A DNA stretch of 64,000 nucleotides, taken from positions 6,572,001-6,636,000 of the forward strand of contig NC_018681.1 of NCBI RefSeq assembly GCF_000250675.2. Reading direction: 5' to 3'. Positions 56,788 through 64,000 of this stretch are shown one piece after another. The translations under genes and the position numbers were made by a program. The stretch's first letter is position 1, and each line of letters begins with the position of its first letter. This DNA is from Nocardia brasiliensis ATCC 700358 (GTDB lineage: Bacteria > Actinomycetota > Actinomycetes > Mycobacteriales > Mycobacteriaceae). The notes below the pieces were generated by a model. The model did not search any database, was not told the origin of the DNA, and saw only the letters and a program-made list of their open reading frames with translations.

Positions 56788-57642
56788 TCAGCGTCCGGCG
56801 AGTCCCGCGGTCGCGATACCGTGCACGAAAGCACGCTGAGTGAGCGCGTAGACGACGAGCATCGGCGCCAGCATCATCATCGACGCAGCCATGAACACCG
56901 GCCAGTTGGCGGTGTACTGGCCCTGCATCCAGACCAGGCCCAGGTTGAGCGTGGAGATGCTGTCGCGCTGGATCATGATCAGTGGCCAGAGGAAGTCGTT
57001 CCACACCGTGACCCAGGTGAGCACGGCAAGCACCAGCACCGCGGGCGTGGTGTGCGGCAACAACACTCGCCAATAGGTCTGCCAGAGCGAACAGCCGTCG
57101 AGGATGGCGGCTTCCTCGAGTTCGGCGGGCAGCGTGAGGAAGAACTGCCGCATCAGATAGGTGCCGAAGGCGCTGCCGAACAGGCCGGGCACGATCATCG
57201 CGAGCGGGCTGTCCACCCAGCCGAACGTGCGCATGAGAATGAACTGGGGAATCACGGTGACCGTCAACGGCACCATGAGCGTGCCCAGGTAAGCCAGGAA
57301 AATCACGTCGCGCCCCTTGAACGGCAAGCGGGCGAAGGCGTACCCGGCCAGCGAGCAGAAGAACACCTGCCCGGCGGTGACCAGTCCCGCGTAGAGGACC
57401 GTGTTGAGGAACATGCGCTCGAACGGCACGAACTCGAAGACGAGCCGGTAGTTCGACCACTGCGGATCGTCCGGGACGAGGTCGGTCCCCGTGATCCGGC
57501 CCGGCGGCTTCAGCGAGCCCGCGAGCGCCCACAGGATCGGCAGCAGCGCGCACCACGCCATCACCACCAGCGCGAGGTAGACCAGCACGCCGCGCACGGT
57601 GCGCCGGGCGATGACACGCTGATATCTCGCGGTGACGGCCAC
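56788..57642 (-). CDS. Carbohydrate ABC transporter permease (MalG/UgpE type)
   Basis: The 284-residue inner-membrane protein has six predicted helices and the permease EAA loop EEAAILDGCSLWQTYWRVLL, which contacts the ATPase. It belongs to the CUT1 sugar importer family. It starts at a GTG at 57642, one base after the partner permease stop. No ATPase gene follows, as is common in actinobacteria that share one MsiK-type ATPase among importers. The substrate is unknown; the neighbouring wall hydrolases suggest an oligosaccharide or amino sugar. Confidence 0.93.
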   Translation of the reverse strand: MAVTARYQRVIARRTVRGVLVYLALVVMAWCALLPILWALAGSLKPPGRITGTDLVPDDPQWSNYRLVFEFVPFERMFLNTVLYAGLVTAGQVFFCSLAGYAFARLPFKGRDVIFLAYLGTLMVPLTVTVIPQFILMRTFGWVDSPLAMIVPGLFGSAFGTYLMRQFFLTLPAELEEAAILDGCSLWQTYWRVLLPHTTPAVLVLAVLTWVTVWNDFLWPLIMIQRDSISTLNLGLVWMQGQYTANWPVFMAASMMMLAPMLVVYALTQRAFVHGIATAGLAGR

Positions 57643-57643
57643 G

Positions 57644-58567
57644 TCAGGTCTCCTCGGCGCCGGTGCGCGAAAGTCGCAGCTGGAAGTAGGTGAGCGCGAG
57701 CAGGATCGCGAAGATGACCCAGGCCAGCGCGCACGCGTAGCCGAGATCGTTGAAGACGAACGCGTTCTGGAACAGCATGATGCCGAACAGATAGGTCCCG
57801 GTTTCCGGACCGCCCGCGCTGCCGGTCAGCACATAGGCCTGATCGAAGGCCTGCACCGTGTTGATGATGGTGATGACGAAGACGAAGCCCAGCGCGGGGC
57901 GGATCAGCGGCAGCGTGATCGACCGGAACCGCTGCCACCCGCCCGCGCCGTCGATACGCCCGGCCTCGTACAGCTCCGTCGGCACGCCCTGCATCGCCGC
58001 GAGCAGCACGGCCGCGGCGAACGGCACGCTCTTCCAGATGCTGACCAGGCACAGCGACACCAGCGCCCAGTTCGGGTCGGCCAGCCACTGCACCGGATCG
58101 ATGCCGAACCACCCCAGCATCGCGTTGAACAGCCCGCCTTCGGTGGCGAACATGAACTTCCAGACGACGGTGATCGCCGCGGTGGACGCGACCAGCGGCA
58201 TGAACATCACACTGCGGAAAAGTGCTATGCCCCTGACCTTTTCGTTGAGCGCGGCGGCGACGGCGAGGCTGATCACGACGGTGGGGATCAGGGTGACGAC
58301 GGTGAACAGAACGGTATTGCGCAGCGCGATGTAGAACAGCGGGTCCTCGGCGAACAGCCGGCGATAGTTCGCCGCGCCGACGAACTCCGGGGCGCTGAAC
58401 ATATTCCAGTGGTGGAAGCTCAGATACAGCGACAATCCGAGCGGGAACACCAGGAACACCAGCACCGCAAGCAGATTCGGCGCGATGAAAGTACGGCCCG
58501 CAGCCGCTTTGCGACGGGTCAGGCCGGACGGACGCCTACCGGCGCCGCGCTGGCCGACGGCAGTCAC
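57644..58567 (-). CDS. Carbohydrate ABC transporter permease (MalF/UgpA type)
   Basis: The 307-residue partner permease has six helices beginning FIAPNLLAVLVFLVFPLGLS and an EAA loop ELYEAGRIDGAGGWQRFRSI. The start is a GTG at 58567 overlapping the binding-protein stop by four bases (GTGA). An upstream in-frame extension is out of frame with the binding protein and not credible. Confidence 0.93.
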   Translation of the reverse strand: MTAVGQRGAGRRPSGLTRRKAAAGRTFIAPNLLAVLVFLVFPLGLSLYLSFHHWNMFSAPEFVGAANYRRLFAEDPLFYIALRNTVLFTVVTLIPTVVISLAVAAALNEKVRGIALFRSVMFMPLVASTAAITVVWKFMFATEGGLFNAMLGWFGIDPVQWLADPNWALVSLCLVSIWKSVPFAAAVLLAAMQGVPTELYEAGRIDGAGGWQRFRSITLPLIRPALGFVFVITIINTVQAFDQAYVLTGSAGGPETGTYLFGIMLFQNAFVFNDLGYACALAWVIFAILLALTYFQLRLSRTGAEET

Positions 58568-59874
58568 ACCGACCCCTGGAGCAACCGGTTGAGTTCCGCG
58601 GCCGGGCCGTCCTTGAACCAGGACGCGGGGGCGGCGCCGCGCAGCACCCGATCGGAGAAGCGGGTGAAGGCGGCGTCGACCTGTGGCCAATGCGGGCTCA
58701 CCGGAAGGTGATTGGAGTTGTCGGGCCCGTCGATCAGCACCTCGAGGTTGCGGATCCTGGTGTGCGACCGGACGAATTCGGGGGAACGCCGGGCTGATTG
58801 CAGTGCCGGAACGAACAGGCCCGACTCCGCGACGGCACGCTGCCCGGCCGGACCGGTCGCGAACTTCACGAACTCCCAGGCCAGGTCCTTCTTCGCGCTG
58901 GACGCGGCGATAGCCAAACCGGTCGTGCCCACATCGGATTTGGCGCTCTGTCCCTGCGGACCGACCGGCAGCACGGTGACATCGAAATCCAGGTCGGGCG
59001 CGGCGAGGAAACCGCTGTACTGCCAGTGCCCGGTCAGCACCATCGCCGCCTTGCCCTGCATGAACAGATCCAGCGCCGACTGCGCCTGCAGGTCGGCGGC
59101 CTGCGGCGCGACCCGGTGCCGCACCGAGAGATCGGTGTAGAACTGGAAGCCCTCGATGAAACGATCGTCATCGATGTTGGTCCGGGTGGGATCGATCGCG
59201 GGCGTGAACCAGGCTGCGCCGTTGTTCATCCCGAAAATCGCCGCCGACCAGCGCGGCACCGGCCAGGCATCGACGAAACCCCACCTGGTGGTCCGGCCCG
59301 ACGCGTCGCGCTCGGTCAACGCTTGTGCGGTGGCGAGGAATTCCGCGAAGGTCCAGGCGTCGCGCCAGCGTGCCGGTGGCGGTTTCAACCCGGCCTCGTC
59401 GAACAGTTTTCTGTTGTAGTACAGGAAGATTCCCGCCCACTGTTCAGGCAAGACGTACTGCCCGCCTTGAAAAGTGAACGTCTCGTACAGATTCGGGGTG
59501 CTGTCACCTCGCAATTGCGCGGCGTAGGCAGGGTCCTTGTCCAGCATGACATTCAAGTCCTGCAGCACGCCCAGGGCGGCGAACCGGGAGTACGACTCCC
59601 ACTGCATCAGGATGTCCGGACATTTCCCGCCCGCGCAGTAGGTGAGGATCTGCTGCTGCGGGTCGGGGCCCGAAAGTTGCACGCGGATCTCGATTTCCGG
59701 GTGCAGCCGCCCGAACGCCTCGATGATCTGCCTGCGCACCCGCGCCTCGGCCGGGGCGGCCTGGAAGAAGAAGGTCAACGCGTTCGAGTCGCCGCTGCAG
59801 CCGGACAGTCCGGGCGCGGTCAGGGAGGCGCCGAGCACGGCGGCGCCGGACAGCAACGCTCGCCGTGTCACCAT
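58564..59874 (-). CDS. Carbohydrate ABC transporter substrate-binding lipoprotein
   Basis: The 436-residue protein has a signal peptide with twin arginine-like start (MVTRRALLSGAAVLG) and a lipobox LSGC near residue 26. A family-1 extracellular solute-binding fold follows (LTFFFQAAPAEARVRRQIIE, then IEIRVQLSG and WAGIFLYYNRKLFDEAG). It captures the sugar outside the membrane for the two permeases encoded next. The ATG at 59874 lies 18 bases after the preceding amidase gene on the same strand, so they form one operon. Confidence 0.93.
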   Translation of the reverse strand: MVTRRALLSGAAVLGASLTAPGLSGCSGDSNALTFFFQAAPAEARVRRQIIEAFGRLHPEIEIRVQLSGPDPQQQILTYCAGGKCPDILMQWESYSRFAALGVLQDLNVMLDKDPAYAAQLRGDSTPNLYETFTFQGGQYVLPEQWAGIFLYYNRKLFDEAGLKPPPARWRDAWTFAEFLATAQALTERDASGRTTRWGFVDAWPVPRWSAAIFGMNNGAAWFTPAIDPTRTNIDDDRFIEGFQFYTDLSVRHRVAPQAADLQAQSALDLFMQGKAAMVLTGHWQYSGFLAAPDLDFDVTVLPVGPQGQSAKSDVGTTGLAIAASSAKKDLAWEFVKFATGPAGQRAVAESGLFVPALQSARRSPEFVRSHTRIRNLEVLIDGPDNSNHLPVSPHWPQVDAAFTRFSDRVLRGAAPASWFKDGPAAELNRLLQGSV

Positions 59875-59892
59875 CAGATCCCTCCGATTCGA

Positions 59893-61065
59893 TTACCCGC
59901 CGTACTCCGCCAATTTCGCGTTCAAGTAGTCCCACGGAAAGTTCGGTCCGACATCGGTGTGCGTGCCGTCCCGCTTGCCGATCGTGTACGCGTTGTGATC
60001 GGCCACGCCGCGCTCGTCGGCGCCCAATTCCTCGGGCGAGATCGTCCGGATCGGCAACCCGTACTTGCGGCAGTCCTGCACGGCGAGCCAGGCCGCGCAG
60101 TCGATACCGCGCTGCATCCGCGCGAACCATTCGTCACGCGACCAGGCCGCGCGCGACCCCGCGAAGCACAGGTTGATCGACCGCGAATTGCCGCTGAGCA
60201 CCGACCACGAGGCCAGATCGGTGTCCACCACGTCGATCACCGTGCCGGTGTTGTCGTCGGTGTAGTGGTAGGAGACACCCGAATTCGGGTTCTGCAGATA
60301 GTTGGCCAGGGATTGGGCGTCGCCGTTGCCCTCCTGGGTGTGCAGCAGAAACCACAGCACCGGCGCACCGCCGCGGGACGACGTGTTGGGGCTGATGCCG
60401 GTCTGGTCGTCCTCCCGGCTGATCGGCGAAACCGGTCCTGGTGTGCGCGCGGCCGACCATTGACCGTAGTCCGGCCGCAATACCTCGTTGACGTCGATGC
60501 CGACACCGGAGATCTCCCGCTGATCGATCTCGATCTGGTGCATGTGGGCGGCCGGATGGTGCTCGTTGATGGACGGGTCACCGGACCAGTTGTGCTGCCA
60601 GAACCATTGCCCGACACCGTCTTCCAACGCCCAATCGATGCATCGGGCATTGCAGTAGACGCCGGTCCATTCCGGGCCGACCACCGACGCCCAGCCGCGC
60701 AGGAACGGCGCGATCAGGCTGTTCCACTCGTCCAGCGTCGGATTGTCGTCGACCGGCGCGTACAGCGGCCGGTAGCCGGGACCGCCCGCCTCGAAATGGA
60801 AGCGCAGCGCCGTCTCCGCGTGCCGCGCGCCGCCGTCGTAGCCGCCGCGCCAGTCCGCCGTCGGCCCCTTGCCGTATTGGTAGTTGGTGACGATCTCCAG
60901 GCCTTCGGCGCGCAGTCGATCGCAATAGTCCCGGCGCAAGGGTTTCGCCCCGAAGTTCGTGCCGGGGCGCGATTCCGAGAAATACCCGACCACGCCGGCG
61001 AATCCGGCCGCCCGAATATCGGCCGGCTCGATGAGCGCGGCAGAGAAGTCGATCAACTGGGTCAC
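59893..61065 (-). CDS. Rv2525c-like glycoside-hydrolase domain fused to an N-acetylmuramoyl-L-alanine amidase
   Basis: The 390-residue protein has an N-terminal DUF1906 TIM-barrel-like domain (residues about 1-200: IDFSAALIEPADIRAAGFAG, then APVDDNPTLDEWN) and a C-terminal PGRP/amidase-2-like domain from about 225, with WFLLHTQEGNGDAQ, SYHYTDDNTGTV and HTDVGPNFPWDYLN, giving the usual zinc histidines. This order is typical of phage endolysins and autolysins of mycolata. No signal peptide is seen, though the substrate is peptidoglycan. The GTG at 61065 follows AAGGG. It precedes the sugar-binding lipoprotein in one operon. Confidence 0.8.
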   Translation of the reverse strand: MTQLIDFSAALIEPADIRAAGFAGVVGYFSESRPGTNFGAKPLRRDYCDRLRAEGLEIVTNYQYGKGPTADWRGGYDGGARHAETALRFHFEAGGPGYRPLYAPVDDNPTLDEWNSLIAPFLRGWASVVGPEWTGVYCNARCIDWALEDGVGQWFWQHNWSGDPSINEHHPAAHMHQIEIDQREISGVGIDVNEVLRPDYGQWSAARTPGPVSPISREDDQTGISPNTSSRGGAPVLWFLLHTQEGNGDAQSLANYLQNPNSGVSYHYTDDNTGTVIDVVDTDLASWSVLSGNSRSINLCFAGSRAAWSRDEWFARMQRGIDCAAWLAVQDCRKYGLPIRTISPEELGADERGVADHNAYTIGKRDGTHTDVGPNFPWDYLNAKLAEYGG

Positions 61066-61100
61066 GGCTCTGCCCTTCCTGTGGTCGCGGTGTAGCGGTT

Positions 61101-61730
61101 TCAGTGCCGAGCGCCGGTGACGGCGAAATGCTCGACCTCGGCGATATGGCCGCCCGTCGACACCGCGATCGTGAGCACGCTGCCCGGTGCCGCGGTGAAC
61201 GGCACGATCGCCGACCACGGCTCATCGGTCCCGCCCGCGGCGATACCGGAGACCACGCCCACCGGTTCCGCGCTGCCGTGCACCCGGATCTGCACCGTCA
61301 GGCTCTCGTCGACCCCCGTGATCCGGCCGCTCACCGTCAGCGGTGAGGTCACCGTCGCCCCGTACCCCGGCTCGTCCACCGACAGCGTGCCGCCGTCGGA
61401 TCCGACCACCTCCCACGGCGCATCGTCACCGGCTCCGATCCGCGCCAGATGTAGCACCGCCGCCGTGATCTGGGCCCCGTTGGGCGCGGCGAACCCGACG
61501 CCGACGAAACGCTCGCTCCCGCCGGTATCGCTGCGGCCGACGCCGACCACCACCTGGTCCACCGTCCGCAGGCCGAGATACTCCTGCGTGAACGTGAGCG
61601 CGGTCAGTTCCGCGTCGAGATGCCACGCATCGGCCCCGTCCGTCCGATACGCCGCCTGCCACTCCACCGCCTCGGCCTCACTCCGAAAAGGCCACAACGG
61701 CACGAACCCGAACTCCCCCTGCTGCGCCAC
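61101..61730 (-). CDS. Gmad2-domain protein of unknown function
   Basis: The 209-residue protein ends in an immunoglobulin-like Gmad2 domain (about residues 118-205: LSVDEPGYGATVTSPLTVSG, then a paired beta region ending VTGA). The N-terminal 115 residues have no assignment (FGFVPLWPFRSEAEAVEWQ, then EYLGLRTVDQVVVGVG). There is no signal peptide or membrane segment. The GTG at 61730 follows GGGAGGAACC. It is the first gene of the operon leading into the amidase fusion and sugar importer, 35 bases upstream of the former; a wall-binding accessory role is conceivable. Confidence 0.65.
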   Translation of the reverse strand: MAQQGEFGFVPLWPFRSEAEAVEWQAAYRTDGADAWHLDAELTALTFTQEYLGLRTVDQVVVGVGRSDTGGSERFVGVGFAAPNGAQITAAVLHLARIGAGDDAPWEVVGSDGGTLSVDEPGYGATVTSPLTVSGRITGVDESLTVQIRVHGSAEPVGVVSGIAAGGTDEPWSAIVPFTAAPGSVLTIAVSTGGHIAEVEHFAVTGARH

Positions 61731-62061
61731 GGTTCCTCCCCTCTCGGGTGGATTGCCCACTGCGACAATGCGATGAACGACACCGCACCACCCACTTTAA
61801 CGCCGGGGCTTGCGCGGCGAACCGGCGTTCGCGCATCTCGATCCGTGTCGCTGGAATAGCCGGCACCGCACCATTGCGGGCGGCACGGCGGCGCTGTCGT
61901 AAATATGCGGCGGATCGGACCTGCTTCGACCCATATTCAGGTAAGACTGATATGGGGTTTGTTCGGTGGCTGCCCGGTAGCTCGCGAATTCCCGTTGTAT
62001 CCGCGTGTTTCTGCCGGGTTCGCGTTACACCGTTGTATCGCGAGGATTCTGGAGGTGCCCG
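61731..62061. promoter_or_regulatory. 331-bp divergent gap with a direct repeat
   Basis: This gap separates the minus-strand wall/importer operon from the AraC gene. CGTTGTATC occurs as a direct repeat at 61993-62001 and 62031-62039, spaced 38 bp apart, the second only 22 bases before the AraC start. AraC regulators often use such direct half-sites, so these could be autoregulatory sites. Nothing else is evident. Confidence 0.35.
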
Positions 62062-63108
62062 ATGGCGGTGATGGCCAAAGCGGCGAGCTTGCGTGGGTAT
62101 GCGGCGCTGGTCGACGAACTCGGCGGCGACGGGTGTCGCATGCTCGAGCGTTTCGGGATCGCCCCGACGACGATGGACAGCGAGGACGCGGTCGTCACGG
62201 CCGAATCGCTGGGCTGGGCGTTGGAGGTCGCCGCCGTGGAGTTCGGCTGTCCCGATTTCGGACTGCGGCTGGCCGCCCGCCAGGACGGGTCGGAGTTCGG
62301 ATTCCTGATGGTAGCGGCCATGAACTCGGCCACGGTCGGCGAAGCCCTGCAGCAAATCTGCCGATACCTGCACATCCAGCACGCCGGCCTCGTGCTGGAA
62401 CTGGTGCCCGATCCGGAACGGCACGCCGGGGTAGTCGGCATCCATCTCGCCGATCCGGCCGAAGCGGCCGGTCTCACGCAGGGTATCGACTTCGCTGTCG
62501 GCGTCCTGCACACGACGCTGCAGCGCACCAGGGGCGGCGACTACGGACTCCGCGGCCTGCGCCTGCCACACCCGGCACCGCTCGATACCGGTCGCTATCT
62601 CGACTTCTTCGGCCTCGCCCCGTCGTTCGGACACGACACCACCATTCTTCGGATCGCCGCCGACGTGCTGCAAGAGCCCGTTGTCGGCAGCAATCCCGCG
62701 GTGCGGACGCTGGCGGTCGACTATCTGAGCCGAAACTTTCCCGGGCCGGGACGGACCATGAGCGCGCGCGTGCGCACCGCGATCGAAGCTCTGGCCATGA
62801 CCGCGACCATCGGCGCCGTCGCGGAACGACTGACGGTGCACGAACGCACGTTGCAAAGAACTCTCGCCGCGGAGGGCACCACCTTCTCCCGGCTGCTGGA
62901 TGAAACCCGTCGCGATGCGACGTATCGACTGCTGAGCGAAACAGATTTCTCCATGGCACGCATTACCGCTCTGATCGGTTTGCAAGAGCAGTCGGCGCTG
63001 ACCCGGGCCACCCGACGGTGGTTCGGCGCGCCGCCCCAGCACATTCGGAGCACGGTCCGGGCGACGCGCGGCCACCCGGCGGAACCACCAGGTGTCATAC
63101 GCGGATAA
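62062..63108 (+). CDS. AraC-family regulator with OruR/VirS-type sensor domain
   Basis: The 348-residue protein has an N-terminal domain of the arabinose-binding-like (PF12625-type) class (RGYAALVDELGGDGCRMLERF, later LQQICRYLHIQHAGLVLEL) and a C-terminal AraC HTH pair (TIGAVAERLTVHERTLQRTL and FSMARITALIGLQEQSALTR with ATRRWFGAPP). These regulators respond to lipids or small acids in OruR and VirS relatives. The ATG at 62062 follows GGAGG at seven bases. Divergence from the importer operon suggests, but does not prove, that it controls it. Confidence 0.9.
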   Translation: MAVMAKAASLRGYAALVDELGGDGCRMLERFGIAPTTMDSEDAVVTAESLGWALEVAAVEFGCPDFGLRLAARQDGSEFGFLMVAAMNSATVGEALQQICRYLHIQHAGLVLELVPDPERHAGVVGIHLADPAEAAGLTQGIDFAVGVLHTTLQRTRGGDYGLRGLRLPHPAPLDTGRYLDFFGLAPSFGHDTTILRIAADVLQEPVVGSNPAVRTLAVDYLSRNFPGPGRTMSARVRTAIEALAMTATIGAVAERLTVHERTLQRTLAAEGTTFSRLLDETRRDATYRLLSETDFSMARITALIGLQEQSALTRATRRWFGAPPQHIRSTVRATRGHPAEPPGVIRG

Positions 63109-63197
63109 ATCTCCGTCACTCGCCGGCAAAGCTTTTCCGACGATTTGCCGAAACAATCGTTGTGCTACTGGCGAGTAATCGAGAGGTTGGTCAGACG

Positions 63198-64000
63198 ATG
63201 AGAATTGCCCTCCGCGTCGGCGTGGCAGTGGTGACCGCGGCAGCGCTGGTCCCCTTCCTGATACCGGCGGCCTCGGCCGATCCCGACACCTGGTACACCG
63301 GATTCGACGGCGGCGATCTGGCCGCGCAATGGACCGCGACAACCGATGGCCCGCAACAGTATTCGGACATCGTCGCGGACCTGTCGGTGCCCATCGAAAT
63401 GAGCGACGGGGTCACGCTGAAGGCCGACATCACGCACCCCGCGGTGCACGGGCAGATGGCTCCGGGGCAGCGTCCGACGATTCTGCAGATCCAGGGTTAC
63501 GGCAAACAGGCCATCACTCTCGCTCAGGGGCTGCTGGATCTGCCCGGCATCGAGGAAGTGCTGTTTCCATTCATCGCGCAATTCAACTTCGACGGCACGG
63601 CGTTCGCCGGGATCACCAATATCACCAGGCAATTGAGTACCGGCATAGTGCAGTCCATCGCGCAATCACGCCAACTGGCCCGCGGTGGTTACACCCTGGT
63701 GCAGGTCGACCTGCGCGGCACCGGCGCCTCCGAGGGCGCCTGGCAGCTCTTCGCGGAGCGGGAGCGGCAGGACTCGCAAGAGGTCATCGACTGGATCGCC
63801 GCGCAACCCTGGAGCAACGGCAATGTCGGCACCATGGGCGCGTCGATGACCGCGATCACCGCGCTGCAGGCCACCGACCGCGGTAATCCGCATCTGAAGG
63901 CGAACTTCGGCGTGGTACCCAGCAGCGACATCATGAGTGACATCGCGGCCCCCGGCGGCGGCATCGGCTTCGCCTTCCTGCCGATCTGGCTGCTCGCGGT
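63198..64000 (+). CDS. Secreted CocE/NonD-family hydrolase, 3' end outside window
   Basis: The visible 267 residues start with a signal peptide (MRIALRVGVAVVTAAALVPF, cleavage after ASA near residue 27). The X-Pro dipeptidyl-peptidase/CocE alpha/beta-hydrolase fold follows: MSDGVTLKADITHPAVHG, YTLVQVDLRGTGASEGAW and the nucleophile elbow GTMGASMTA. Family members cleave esters or peptides; several mycolata copies are cell-wall or lipid acting. The acid and histidine of the triad lie beyond the window. The start ATG 63198 has a weak GAGAGG upstream. Confidence 0.85.
   Translation, partial: MRIALRVGVAVVTAAALVPFLIPAASADPDTWYTGFDGGDLAAQWTATTDGPQQYSDIVADLSVPIEMSDGVTLKADITHPAVHGQMAPGQRPTILQIQGYGKQAITLAQGLLDLPGIEEVLFPFIAQFNFDGTAFAGITNITRQLSTGIVQSIAQSRQLARGGYTLVQVDLRGTGASEGAWQLFAERERQDSQEVIDWIAAQPWSNGNVGTMGASMTAITALQATDRGNPHLKANFGVVPSSDIMSDIAAPGGGIGFAFLPIWLLA

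Noticed and set aside
56768..56790. Short hairpin GTTGCA-G-TGCAAC between the DUF4185 and permease genes
   Set aside because: Only six base pairs; too weak to call a terminator with confidence.

Overview
This window is high-GC DNA from a mycolic-acid actinobacterium, most likely Nocardia or a close relative. I infer this from the order of the phosphatidylinositol-mannoside block (Nudix membrane protein, pimA, patA, pgsA, HIT protein, thrS), which matches Rv2609c-Rv2614c of Mycobacterium tuberculosis, and from the MmpL transporter, the cyclopropane-synthase-type methyltransferase, a PDIM-type ketoreductase and a D-arabinan-hydrolase-like protein. The genus is inference.

Layout. 1-10.5 kb is core genome: the end of a HIT-like gene, an MTB12-like lipoprotein, pdxS, a tiny membrane ORF, the PIM/thrS operon on the minus strand, a FhuF-like Fe-S protein and a PGPGW membrane protein. 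10.5-15.3 kb holds two paralogous SulP transporter/beta-carbonic anhydrase fusions sharing an upstream 20-mer. 15.5-18.4 kb is an McrBC restriction pair. 18.4-24.0 kb is a compact RiPP locus: a divergent precursor peptide with an eight-cysteine core, a leader-binding F protein, a YcaO cyclodehydratase and a double-domain SagB-like dehydrogenase. This looks like a thiazole-rich linear azole peptide system without thiopeptide dehydratases. 24.0-26.4 kb carries a Dabb protein, an MFS exporter and a gamma-carbonic anhydrase.

26.6-54.5 kb is a lipid/polyketide cluster with two convergent arms that meet and overlap at 36.1 kb. The plus arm encodes a membrane protein, an F420-type ketoreductase resembling the PDIM enzyme Rv2951c, a methyltransferase, a large ThDP enzyme, an ACP, an MmpL exporter, a crotonase and a MaoC-like hydratase. 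The minus arm encodes an ACP, desaturase and fatty-acyl-AMP ligase as overlapping genes (the JamABC set used for terminal alkyne starters), then a thioester reductase, an SDR, a CMAS-type methyltransferase, a KAS III-like enzyme, a DAO-family oxidoreductase and two modular PKSs. The second PKS is KS, a dead AT remnant and a thioesterase, with no ACP visible. A StrR-like ParB/HTH regulator sits at the right end. I infer that the cluster makes and exports an unusual, possibly alkyne- or alkene-bearing, polyketide lipid.

54.5-64 kb holds a DUF2867 gene behind a strong BlaI-like palindrome, then a cell-wall glycan module: a DUF4185 (GH183-like) protein, a CUT1 sugar importer without its ATPase, a glycoside-hydrolase-like/amidase fusion and a Gmad2-domain protein. 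An AraC regulator and a secreted CocE/NonD hydrolase, cut by the window end, close the window.
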